DNA of 64,000 nt from positions 2,814 through 66,813 of the forward strand of contig CAJNOL010000371.1 in the NCBI GenBank assembly GCA_905250125.1, in the 5' to 3' direction. The number at the start of each line of letters is the position of its first letter. Position 1 is the first letter of the stretch. The notes under the pieces were generated by a model. It worked only from the letters and a program-made list of their open reading frames with translations. It ran no database searches and had not been told where the DNA came from. The translations under genes were made by a program, and so were the position numbers. Shown here one piece after another: positions 50,000 to 60,157 of the stretch. The stretch is from Rotaria sordida (Eukaryota; Rotifera; Eurotatoria; Philodinida; Philodinidae).

Positions 50000-50479
50000 T
50001 TATCTTGACATAAGCAATAATAATCTCACGGGAAACTATTTAGTCATTATTGTTGTTGTTTTTCTTTTTGAATATGCATGATCTCATTACTATTATTATT
50101 ATTATTATTATCTGTTCTTTTTTTTTTCTTTGTCTTCCGTAAGAAATTGAACGTATTAAATTAAATTTTTGCTTTTTTCTCCACTCTGATTATGTGAATG
50201 TGTGTGCAATTGTATTTTTTGTTTATCTCTTATGATATAGTCAGTTCTTTGTTCATTTTGTTTTTAAATATTTAATCGTGTTTGCGGTGTACAAATATTT
50301 TTTTTCTTCTTTTTCTCCGTGAACAAAAAATTTCTTTGTGTATGAAATATTCTTTTATTTCCTTTTCATTCAAAACAAAGTCAATAAAAGTCATAGATTA
50401 AATTAATTGAAAATTTTATGAATTCTATTTATATGTACTGAATAACTTGAAGAAAAAATCTCGACATATAAAAGTCAAA
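50000..50479. other. SCAI 3' UTR and downstream spacer
   Basis: T-rich, with a TTA/TTATTA run (about 50090-50110) and a polyadenylation signal AATAAA at 50383. No gene is seen. Confidence 0.45.
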
Positions 50480-52060
50480 CAAAACTTCAGCTATTTATTT
50501 AACAGAATTGTATTGAATCTTAGGAATCTACCAGCTGAAGACAAAACTATTGATACTATGAACTGTGAAATGACGAGTTTCAGTTCTGATAGTTCCCTCG
50601 ATAGTCTGTCTACAGAATAGTAAGATAATTTAAACAAAGCATTAGTTATTTGTATAAATGTTCATAAAAAATTATCAACACTATTAGAAATCAATGTTTC
50701 CGTTATTGCACCACTAATGATAACTGCTAATGTTTTATGTCTTGTCTATGATGATGAAATATTTTATATTCTTTCATCAAAAGGTTATATTAATTAGTTT
50801 TATAAATCTTTTGATGATTTCATAGGTTATCAGAAGTTGAATATATTAAGTATAAATGAATTATTTCATAATGTAAAAATTTATGAAAATCGAAAAATTC
50901 GTCATGATTTCTAAGGAGGAAGACCGTATCATTTATTTTATACCTTTTAACAACTATACCAATATCTGATCGATCTTATAGTCATTCAACTATCCTGTAA
51001 ACAAAATTTGTGAATGAAGAAGCAAAATGTCTAGTTGTACATCAAGATCAACACCAGAAATATCTTAAAAACAAGCAAAACATAAAAGTGCGAAGCATAC
51101 TATATTAACTGTGTTAATCTCGTAAATCATATAACAAGAAATATCCGAAAGAAGTGAACAGAAAGATCATTGTATAAGTGATGATACATCTAGTGGTAGA
51201 GTCAGGATGATCAAACACTTCTTGGCCCGACATCCTGGCTTTACCACTGGATACATCATAGATTCGTTTTCTTTTTAACTCTGTATTCAGTTTCGATTTC
51301 TTTCATATTTAAAAGATTGATATTGAATTTGGCTTTTACATCTTAATAAACCTCAGCGATTTTTAATTATCGTAATGGTTTATGTACCGTACTGAATAAA
51401 TAACTTGGATGATGCAGTTAGAACACAATTGAAACAATTGTCCCCGTTTTGGAAATTAACAGTTTGATCAAGTTGCGTCCTGCAGTCACAGTTTTATGAT
51501 ACTGTAAAATTTTTGTCAGTTTATTTCATATGGCATAGACAACGGTTACGTAATTATAAAGAAAGATTTGGTCAATGGTGACTCTTGTTTAAGAGTACAT
51601 CACAACGCTGAAATTCTTGATTACATTAACAATTGAATGGTTTTATTTTAAATTATATACTAATTTTGCTTTAAAACATTGACTATTTCGTGACAATATG
51701 CAACTTAAATGATCGAAATTAAAAAAAGGAAGTAAATAATGATTTATTTACTCATTATGATCCTAAATTGATATCAGTTATAACTAGGATATGCAATTAA
51801 TCTCGGATGATTTATTTATCCAAGTAAATTATTTTTTTCTTTTACATAAAATTGCTACTGTGATGTACCTGAAAATAAATATCCTAATGATGAATTAATA
51901 AATGAATAAATGATTATAGATTGTATGATTCGTATTGATCGACTTGCAGAAAACAAAGCAAACATTTATGTTGATTATGTTTTCTCAAATATTGTTTTAA
52001 CAATTGAAGATTATTTAAAATTTCATAAAACAATAAAAAATTGACTTTTATAAATTTGAT
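50480..52060 (+). pseudogene. Scattered decayed coding relics
   Basis: Several plus-strand stretches read like protein but are cut by stops and shifts. MNCEMTSFSSDSSLDSLSTE is at about 50559-50618. VSVIAPLMITANVLCLVYDD and EIFYILSSKGYIN follow at about 50697-50800, then NELFHNVKIYENRKIRHDF. CDVPENKYPNDELINE lies at about 51860-51907 and MIRIDRLAENKANIYVDYV from about 51928. Whether they come from one gene is unclear. No family is recognised. Confidence 0.3.
51179..51265. repeat. ~87-bp hairpin
   Basis: GTGATGATACATCTAGTGG (51179) continuing to GTCAGGATG is mirrored by CATCCTGGC and CCACTGGATACATCATAG (ending 51261). Arms are about 32 bp with a ~22-bp loop. The arm resembles a tRNA A-box (AGTGGTAAAGCCAGG) but no tRNA cloverleaf can be drawn. 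Confidence 0.6.
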
Positions 52061-52186
52061 TCTTTCATGGATGCTGATGATCTTTCACGGAAAGAAGAGC
52101 ACAGTGAAGGATTGATGAAATAGCGACATGCTCGTTTCTTCAGAATTAACATCATGTTCAAGTCCTACCTCCCACAGTATCGTCTT

Positions 52187-52225
52187 TGTGTGGATGTGAA
52201 TATAGATCTACACCCATACCCATTC
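52187..52225. repeat. Small TG/CA-rich imperfect hairpin
   Basis: TGTGTGGATGTGAATATAGAT is opposed by ATCTACACCCATACCCATTC. It is similar in style to the hairpins at 1758 and 63429. Confidence 0.4.
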
Positions 52226-52674
52226 TAAAAATTTGCAGAATTTTTGTCACTACATCGGTATGTGTATACCTTACTCTCTCGAAAACGTTTTGAGAACCTT
52301 CGTTCTACAAATAGAATTAATAATATTTTTTTTTGTGAATATTTTCTCACTTAGAAGCAGCTTTCGATCGGTCAGTCTTTACCATTGATATGCTTTCAGA
52401 TTCTTTATGGATAGGCATCGGTGACAAATGCTAACAAACAATGTAATAAAGAGAATTCTGGTTTTCCTGCGTTCTTATTGTCATCTCTGTACGCCCTCTA
52501 TAGAGCTTTTTAAGTTCTGGTTTGGTCACAGTGTCCAATAAAACGACCTCCATGATAGCGCGTCGTGACACATTGTACTCTAGTGGGTTCATATCGATAA
52601 ACTACTCTTCGATATATTTTTCCATATCTATTGAAGTTTTCTCTTATGCTTTTTTAGAAATTATTGTTTATAAG

Positions 52675-53784
52675 ATGATCGAACGTCTTCGTCTCTATCA
52701 AATACCATGGTCTCATTACTGTGACAAGGTTCGTTGGGCATTGGATTTGAAAGAACTTCCATACGAAATTGTAAATTTTAATGCATTTGGAAAAACAAAA
52801 GGTTTAGAACGAGCGCCCAAGACAATGCGAAAACTAATGCCAATACTTGAAGATCCAAATAATAAAGATGGTAATACATTTCAATGTGATTCAACACCAA
52901 TTTTACTCTATTTGGATGCACAATATCCTCAATCGTCTATATCACTTTTTCCATCATCATCATCGGAAGAATACCAACAGGTTATTGATACATGTTTACG
53001 TCTTGATTCCGAATTAGGCCTTTACATACGTCGCATTGGCTATGTTCAAATACTCAAAGAGAAGTCAAGTGTATTGTCACTTCTATTTGGCGAAGAGTTT
53101 TCATGGGCAAATAATCCAGATGATATTCGTTCACGTTTGATTAGTCCACTCATCGCATGTGTTATGATTGCTCGTTTTCGACTTCATCGAATACGTGAAG
53201 AACAAATAAAGGAGAAAATAGAACAGATTCTTCTAGATATTGGAAATCATTTACGTGCAAATGATTATCTCGTTGGTAAACAATTCACGGCAGCTGATTT
53301 AACATTTTGTTCGCTTGTCAAAATACTCAAATGGATACCCTATTTCAATGAAGATCGTCGTTTTCGAATTATTTTCGATTATCATGAACGAATTCGACGA
53401 AATTATGATCCAAAATATCCAAATATTGATAGTTATCTCGAAAAAATAATTGATAAACATCGAATACAAACGAAAAAAAATGAAAAAAATTTAACTACTC
53501 GTATCAAAACATTTATTCATCGAATTAATTTTTTACAACAATTTTTTATTATATTTATGACTATGGTTGTAAAAAGTATTTATGGACCGGCAACTGACGA
53601 TGAAGAAGTTCTTCAATTCAAGACATCATCACCACAGAATAAGCAAGAAAAAGAAGCATTCAACGATCAACGACGAGTAAATATTAAGCCATCCTGGTTA
53701 ATGATTAAATTCTTCTTCAAATATTACTGTCATTTTCTATTTACTATTCCGAATCAAACAGTCTATTTAGATATAAAAGCATAG
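52675..53784 (+). CDS. Intronless glutathione S-transferase-fold protein with C-terminal extension
   Basis: A single exon encodes 369 aa from ATG 52675 (MIERLRLYQIPWSHYCDKVR). The frame stays open a further 51 codons upstream but without family similarity. Residues 1-85 form a GST N-terminal thioredoxin-like domain: IPWSHYCDKVRWALD (S13/C16 at the usual catalytic turn), cis-Pro segment KLMPILEDP, and QCDSTPILLYLD as the glutathione-contacting DS/ES motif. The helical C-terminal domain follows, with VGKQFTAADLTFCSLVKIL. Beyond about residue 240 comes a ~130-residue basic extension with two hydrophobic stretches (QQFFIIFMTMVVKSIY and MIKFFFKYYCHFLFTI) that could be membrane-associated. Ordinary GSTs are about 200-240 aa. 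The SHYCxKxRWALD signature recalls bacterial-type GSTs, and with the lack of introns this suggests possible horizontal origin. Confidence 0.8.
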   Translation: MIERLRLYQIPWSHYCDKVRWALDLKELPYEIVNFNAFGKTKGLERAPKTMRKLMPILEDPNNKDGNTFQCDSTPILLYLDAQYPQSSISLFPSSSSEEYQQVIDTCLRLDSELGLYIRRIGYVQILKEKSSVLSLLFGEEFSWANNPDDIRSRLISPLIACVMIARFRLHRIREEQIKEKIEQILLDIGNHLRANDYLVGKQFTAADLTFCSLVKILKWIPYFNEDRRFRIIFDYHERIRRNYDPKYPNIDSYLEKIIDKHRIQTKKNEKNLTTRIKTFIHRINFLQQFFIIFMTMVVKSIYGPATDDEEVLQFKTSSPQNKQEKEAFNDQRRVNIKPSWLMIKFFFKYYCHFLFTIPNQTVYLDIKA

Positions 53785-55267
53785 TTTTTGTCATTATATA
53801 CGTCTATAAACATTCAATGTCATTCATAGATTTTGATACTTTTTTTGTAATCGTACTACATCGTATATTTTTGATATTGTTTGTTAATAACTTAGTTAAA
53901 AGATTTCAGATTTTCATAGATTGACGGAGAGACAAAAATAAATTTTTCAATAAAAGTTATAATTTAAGTTGGCCAACGTTCATGTTTTACAACTGACGGA
54001 AGAAGTAAATTAATAGAAAATATACCGACTGAGTGAAATATAAACACATGGATTAGAGGAACAGAAGAACTCACCCCCTCTTTTCAAATATGCACTTTGA
54101 CTGAGCAAACAGCTGCTATTGCCTTTATCTAGTATGATCAGCACTTCCTTCTTCGAATATGAATTATCGATTTAATTACTCGTTTTTTTGTTTTGTCGAG
54201 TGACTATATATGGGCAAGACGATCCCGATTGGATCGAGAATGTGAGGTGTATGGGGGTGCTCTGAAAAAAGAATAAAGAAGGTTTGAAGAATCTTTTAGG
54301 TCTTTAAAAGGTTCTGCAAAACTCCTTTATTATTTTCAGAGTAGAAAAACTAAAATTAGGACAGTGAGAACAACACTAACAAGTAGGTCAAATCCAATAA
54401 TAATTTATGACCGAATGAATATTGATTCTTATATTTATAGTTAGCCTATGTTTATCTTCATGCAATTTACAACAGATATGCATTCAAAGTTTCTATTTAG
54501 ATGTAGGATATCTCTTGTGTATTTTGATATGGTTTCAACCAGTTGAGATGGCTCTGTTAGTTAGAATACTACCTGGCAAGACAATTTGCGAGATAATCTC
54601 AAACGATCCTTCATATTTTGTTCGGAAAATTCACGCAATCTAATCGGTTCATCCACTTATTCATAATAACTATTGACAAAAAATCTATTTTCGCTGTTCA
54701 TAAATACTATATTGTTCTAAGAAATATAAAAGTTTTCTCGAGCATTGAAATATGTCAAGTGCTATTTAACGATTTCAAGATAATTAGTCACTATCATGGC
54801 TACTAACTATTTTTTTTGAATAGTGTGATATTATTTGAGCATGAATATCTTCAAGCTCTTGAATTTTATCTAATGTCATATGTTTAGTAGTTTTTTATTG
54901 ATGGAGATTGGCTTGTCAAATTTACGTTTAATTTCAATTAATTCTAGATAATCATCGTGTATATCATTATATGAGCTTTCAAGTTGTGTACAAAATTTTT
55001 GAATATCTTGATATTGATTTTTTTTTACATTTTTTAGACATAAATCGTTTAGTGTTTTGTTCTTTTTTACCTCATTCGAATTTCGAAGTCATTTTTAATT
55101 CATTCGCTTTCTTTTAAATATTCTTCAAATTTCGAATTACTAAAATTATTGAACTAAAATCAAACATAATGATTGAATAAAGAAAAAAAAATTTACATTG
55201 TTTGTTGAATGACGATCAAGATTTAGTCTAAACTTAAATAAAAATTAATTAAATTTAAAACAAAAAG
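53785..55267. other. Gene-poor spacer with weak relics
   Basis: AATAAA follows the GST gene near 53938. On the minus strand, about 55040-54880 reads QYQDIQKFCTQLESSYNDIH and DYLELIEIKRKFDKPIS, a possible decayed coiled-coil exon with stops on either side. A tRNA-like promoter patch lies at 54549. Confidence 0.3.
54549..54610 (+). repeat. Possible tRNA-derived SINE fragment
   Basis: TGGCTCTGTTAGTTAGAATA resembles a tRNA D-arm/A-box (TGGCTCAGTTGGTTAGA). About 45 bases on, AAACGATCC partly matches a B-box (GTTCGAATCC). No acceptor stem can be paired, so this is not a functional tRNA. Confidence 0.25.
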
Positions 55268-55323
55268 AAATCTATTAGTGCAATTCCTACAAGCTTAAAA
55301 TATAAAACATGATATGGTTGTTG
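55268..55323 (-). repeat. Dispersed ~55-bp motif, copy 4
   Basis: On the minus strand it contains AACCATATCATGTTTTATAT, then TTTTAAGCTTGTAGGAATTGC. It is the most diverged of the four copies. Confidence 0.5.
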
Positions 55324-55449
55324 TTGGTTATTATAGAAAAACTATTTTAAGATACATTTCTTCAACATCAGTTTTACTTAATAACCCTCCAGAAATGTAA
55401 TGAGAAAGTATAATTTAGATATAAGAACAAGACGAAAATGTTAGACTCG

Positions 55450-55645
55450 AAATTGAATCTATAAATAAGTCTCATGATTCTAAGAATAGTCCGAAAGTTT
55501 TAGTCAAGATGAAAGTTTGTTTGTTGAGATATTTGATATTTTTCTGATATCTTATAGACTTTCAAATATTAAATGTTTCAAGAAAGAAGTATTCCTATTG
55601 GATGACACTTATACAATCATGAGATCTATTTATAGGCAAAAATTT
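55450..55645. repeat. ~195-bp inverted-repeat element
   Basis: AATTGAATCTATAAATAAGT followed by CTCATGATT is mirrored by AATCATGAGATCTATTTATA followed by GGCAAAAATTT. Arms are ~31 bp. The arm core resembles the arm core of the next element at 56047. Confidence 0.6.
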
Positions 55646-56046
55646 ATAAATAAAAAATCTATGATTCACTTTTCATATCCATAGACCAATTTTTTAGCCT
55701 CGGTTCAGAAAAAACAGTCACGAAAATATTATTTTAAGTCACATGAGGAAGGAAAAGAGTATAGCGACCGATCATATTATCAGATAATATCTGAACCGTA
55801 AGCTTGAATAAAATTTGAGACCTAATCTTTGATTGGACAGGTTTCCAATAGAATCGCAATAGATATAATAAGTATTTCTATTATGAGTCCAGAATTGATT
55901 TGTATCACATTTAGACAAACCTTCAGGTTTCGTTTGCATATATCTCTAGTTATAATTCTGTAGATAAGATTTATGTGCTTGACTTCTTTTTCAATCATCG
56001 TCCGAGTTCATATTGGAGCCACAAAGATGTATCAGTGAAACTAGCA
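55646..56046. other. No gene seen
   Basis: AT-rich spacer between two inverted-repeat elements. Confidence 0.3.
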
Positions 56047-56351
56047 AAAACCTAAAAGATTCGTTCGTTTTACTGAACTTCCGATCAATTTTTCGGTATT
56101 TACTGAATAATCTAAAAAACAGAATTTTCACTGAAAATTTTGTCCATAGATAGATCTAATGATCTTTAAAATATTCTGAAAGTTCGAGTTACTTGATTCT
56201 AAGGGTCATTAGACCTATCTATAGACAGAATTTTAGCTCGAGATTTAGTTTTTTTGATTTTTTGATAAATATCCGATAACTAGTCGAAAATTCAGTAAAA
56301 CGGTCATAATTCGGTGCCAAAGATCTATAACGACGAACTCTTTTAGGTTTT
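56047..56351. repeat. ~305-bp inverted-repeat element
   Basis: AAAACCTAAAAGATTCGTTC (56047) is mirrored by GAACTCTTTTAGGTTTT (ending 56351). Further mirrored blocks are TTTTACTGAA..TTTTTCGG and CCATAGATAGATCTAATGAT opposed by GTCATTAGACCTATCTATAG. Arms are ~120-150 bp with indels and a short loop near 56175-56200. Confidence 0.65.
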
Positions 56352-57275
56352 CATCAGAAAGGATCTGAGCTTCGTTAGATAAAACTATTTCTTCTAAAAA
56401 GGTGAGATACTCTCGATGATTAATTATTCTATGATATGTTTCAAGTAATGATTCTACCTACAATGGTGTTTCATGTAAGAAACGACAAAAAAACAAAGAA
56501 AAGTAATTAACTACAATTTGTATGAAATTAAAAAAGGAATTCAACAAGTAACATTTCATAAGGAAATACATCAACAGACCATCAATCAATTACTGCTTCT
56601 TAAACACCAGTTTTACTAATCAAGTTTAATACTTCTGGACATATATAATCTTATGTACCAACGAAAATATTAGATTGAACAAGACAATCCTTTAACAGAG
56701 AAAAACTATTTATTAATTCATTTACTTTATCCAATTTAATACAAATACCAAAAATCTGCTAATTTCAAATGTTCATGTGCATCAAGTAAAATATTATTTG
56801 GTTTACTATTGCTACAATAACAAAAAAAAAAGAAAATTCTTATTCATACCGATGAATCGCATCAAGTACAAGAATAACTGCAGCACAATAGACACGTGCA
56901 GAATTTCCAGTCATTTCATATTGATCAAGTAACGTTTACAAAATCACTACATGACATATTATAATCCATAATCATATACAGCTATATCATATGAAAATAA
57001 TTTATGAATAATTAAACCTATGAATTGATCTACAATGTATAAAAGGGTCGTACAGTTGAGATATTATTACAAATGGATTATAGAGAGTTTTGATTCTTCT
57101 ATTATTTTATCGTATTCTTTACATCTGCTGTAGAATATTCGCAAAAAACACTACTCACGAGTCAATTGATATCTAAAAAGACAATCATATATAGTGAATA
57201 TTTACTAAGAATCTTCAAATCTATTATGATCTTCCCTTCATCACTCAGAAATCTATTTTTACCCTAAAAGAGATA
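56352..57275. other. No gene seen
   Basis: AT-rich; short broken minus-strand readings only. No supported gene or repeat. Confidence 0.3.
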
Positions 57276-58207
57276 CTAATATCGACGCCAGAAGTCAGTG
57301 TACTCAGATGTTTTTTGAATAACTTTCGATAGGAACAAGTTAGAGACCTGCAATTTTCAGCAATCGCTAGAAGATAAAAGGGAACACATTTTTATATGAA
57401 AAACCAAGGTTTAAATAATCAGTCATAATAGAAGTGATTGTGGAATCACTGATAGAATAGGCTCATTATTTGATGAAATCTCAGTAGAACAAGCTGAAAT
57501 TTTCAGCATATATAGCTCCACTGTAGCCTAACCTTTTTTAAAAATATCATCGATAAATCTTGTAATACCGAGAACTGGTATGCCAATCATTATATCGGTT
57601 TTACATAAGGTTCTCATTCACTCAATATATTATAAAATGACCTTAAATTTTGCCTGAATAAATATCATAATCCAGACTTCATATCTATGAAACTATATCA
57701 TAGTTTGATTATATGAACGAGAAGAGCCGGTGAACATATTACTAAATTCTGTATTTCTCTTGAAAAAGTTGGAAAGATTTGTTTTAAAATACTTACTGCA
57801 TGAAAATCATTTGTTCGTCCAATTTTGACTGTTTCTCTTCATTTCTACGATAAAAGTACGATGTTATCACATAGATATAAAGTCTAGATTATGACATTTA
57901 TTCAGGCAAAATTTAAGGTCATTTTATAATATATTGAGTGAATGAGAGCCTTATGTAAGATCGGTATAATGATTGGCACACCAATCTTCGTCATTACAAG
58001 ATTTATCGATGATATTTTCAGAAAGGTTAGCCTACAGTGGAACTATATGTGCTGAAAGTTGCAGCTTGTTTTGCTGAGAATTCATCTAATAATATGTGTT
58101 CTCTTTTACCTTCTATCGATTGCTAAAAATAGCAGGTCTCTAATTTGTTCCTGTCGAAATTTATTCAAAAAACATCTGAGTGCACTGACTTCTGGCGTCG
58201 ATATTAG
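57276..58207. mobile_element. ~930-bp foldback element with ~340-415-bp arms
   Basis: The outer ends are CTAATATCGACGCCAGAAGT (57276) and ACTTCTGGCGTCGATATTAG (ending 58207). The left arm (57276-57690) and right arm (57870-58207) are inverted copies that look roughly 90% alike by eye. Shared blocks include CACTCAGATGTTTTTTGAAT, TATCATCGATAAATCTTGTA, CATTCACTCAATATATTATA and CTTAAATTTTGCCTGAATAA. The left arm carries an extra ~70 bases (about 57395-57465). The loop is ~180 bp. No transposase frame is seen. It lies just beyond the 3' end of the GT61 gene. Confidence 0.85.
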
Positions 58208-58450
58208 GTCAGTTTTCTAATAAAGAATTCAAATATTGATGTTAAATGAAGCAAGGTCCAAGATTTTTATTATGCGATTCTATTCAAGGGCATGTCAAAA
58301 AAGACAAACAAGATAGATTATTTCATACTAGTATTCAACGAAACCATGGCTGCGAAGTCTATCATAGCCTTTTGATATCCAAAGAACTGCCATTTCCTAT
58401 TCACTTCATCATCCTTCATGAATCTTTACAGTTAGCTACTTCGACATTTG

Positions 58451-60157
58451 TCACTCATTTACAAGGATCTCGAGTGCTCGTGATAAATAACCATTTCGAT
58501 ATTGATTTTCATCTTGAATTAAATTAATCACATCACTAACAACTTCATCTACATTTACTGTAGTTGCTGCATCATGTTTACAATAATCATTTTTATCTCC
58601 AGGACTCCATAGTCCATATTGCAGATTAAATACTTCGGCCCAACGTCGAAAATTGAATGATAATAAACGACAACCAGGTGGATTGATTTCATAAAGAATT
58701 GTACCTGGTCTCATGAATAAAGTATTCGATAATCCAGCTCCATGAACTCCAATAAGAACACGAATCGATCGAGCCATACGTACTGTTTCATATAAATCAT
58801 CATCAAAATTGAATTGTTTTGGCCATACACGTAAATAAGGATTCGTATGATCAGGAAATGCTTTCAATAATGCTTGTATTAATTTATTAGCATTTTTTAA
58901 TTCTCGACGACCGACACCAGCTCGATTCAAAACAACAATCCATTCTCCAGTAAATGTTCGTTCTGTTGTTGATGGTTTACTGAACCATTTATTTTGACAT
59001 CGTTCATAACAAAAGGATATTTCTTCGGATCTGTGACTTTCTTGTAATCTCTTTTGAATGGATGTTAATTCGAATTTTGAATGTAATCCAAAATTATTCA
59101 ATATCCATTCTGAATAGGCTAGATAAGCTCGTCGATAATGTTGTATTTCAAATGGATAATAACTTCGTGGTCTCATTGGTTCATAATAGATACCCCAGGC
59201 AGCCGATCGTTTATCTTGCGATCCAGTGAAAATAATATGTTTGAACATCACTGTAGCTTGATCAAACGATTTATAAGTTAATAATGGATAAATGGAGAAC
59301 ATAGCGTAAAGTACTTTATTCCATTGAGATGTATGTTCATAAGTTCCATCCGAGAGTCGTTTCATAGGTTGCCATAAAGTATTTCCATGATCGGTATCCA
59401 TTTTAGATGAATAATAAAGTTGAATTTTACTTGGATCAACAAACATCGGATGAGATTGACACTCAGAAAGAACCCAAAAAAGAGGACCACATCTTTCAAG
59501 AAATCCATGAGCATAATTCCAATCCGGTGCACCACCCATATGAATTAGTTGTGTTAAAATAGCTGCGAAACCGAGTTGTTTTATCATAGTTATATTATCA
59601 AGAATGTGAATTTGAATTCCACCATGAGAAGACATAAATTGATCTCGGCTCATCTCTTTGTTTTCTGATGGATGACGATAATAATAGTAAGTGTTAGTGG
59701 CTGATATGAAATAAATATTAGTAAGAAGACAGTATTCATGACTACCACGTTCTTTATTTGATGTAATTGAACAATTCCAAGATGAATATGGATAATCAGT
59801 ATAAGTCTTGTTTTTAACCCATTGAATATAATCTTTATTGAATGGTTCTATAACATATTTTCCATTGACAGCACGAACTATTTTGGAAATATTGGCTTGA
59901 ATTGATTTAATCGATTGCAAATACAATTGTAGTTTGTTGTAAGTAGATGGAGATATCCATCCACCTTCGGTCTCATTGTTCAACCGCGACTGTTTTAACG
60001 TAATCAGGCGTATATTTGATGAATAACATGTCAGTGGTGATGTGTAATGGTGATACATGAGCAATATGAAAGCGATGAATATACAGAGAATGGACAGTGT
60101 TGTTTTCCGATGTATCGTCAAATGAGTATTATTACCTGATAAAAGACTTCGACCCAT
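58451..60157 (-). CDS. GT61-family (DUF563) glycosyltransferase, type II membrane protein
   Basis: A single exon encodes 568 aa from ATG 60157 (MGRSLLSGNNTHL). The frame opens 12 bases earlier at a TTG. A short cytoplasmic tail is followed by one signal-anchor helix (TTLSILCIFIAFILLMY, about residues 19-35) and a long lumenal region with several N-x-S/T sites. The C-terminal GT61 signature is clear: VLNRAGVGRRELKNANKLIQ, then VLIGVHGAGLSNTLFMRPGT (His about residue 472) and ILYEINPPGC. The family includes EOGT, POMGNT2 and plant xylosyltransferases, acting in ER or Golgi on glycoproteins or polysaccharides. Sugar donor and acceptor cannot be inferred. It has no introns, unlike the animal-type genes nearby. 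Confidence 0.88.
   Translation of the reverse strand: MGRSLLSGNNTHLTIHRKTTLSILCIFIAFILLMYHHYTSPLTCYSSNIRLITLKQSRLNNETEGGWISPSTYNKLQLYLQSIKSIQANISKIVRAVNGKYVIEPFNKDYIQWVKNKTYTDYPYSSWNCSITSNKERGSHEYCLLTNIYFISATNTYYYYRHPSENKEMSRDQFMSSHGGIQIHILDNITMIKQLGFAAILTQLIHMGGAPDWNYAHGFLERCGPLFWVLSECQSHPMFVDPSKIQLYYSSKMDTDHGNTLWQPMKRLSDGTYEHTSQWNKVLYAMFSIYPLLTYKSFDQATVMFKHIIFTGSQDKRSAAWGIYYEPMRPRSYYPFEIQHYRRAYLAYSEWILNNFGLHSKFELTSIQKRLQESHRSEEISFCYERCQNKWFSKPSTTERTFTGEWIVVLNRAGVGRRELKNANKLIQALLKAFPDHTNPYLRVWPKQFNFDDDLYETVRMARSIRVLIGVHGAGLSNTLFMRPGTILYEINPPGCRLLSFNFRRWAEVFNLQYGLWSPGDKNDYCKHDAATTVNVDEVVSDVINLIQDENQYRNGYLSRALEILVNE

Noticed and set aside
51179-51265. tRNA gene suggested by AGTGGTAAAGCCAGG
   Set aside because: The sequence is a simple hairpin; no acceptor stem, anticodon arm or T-arm can be drawn.
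58246-58527. 93-codon plus-strand frame
   Set aside because: Overlaps the 3' end of the GT61 gene antisense and has no domain pattern.
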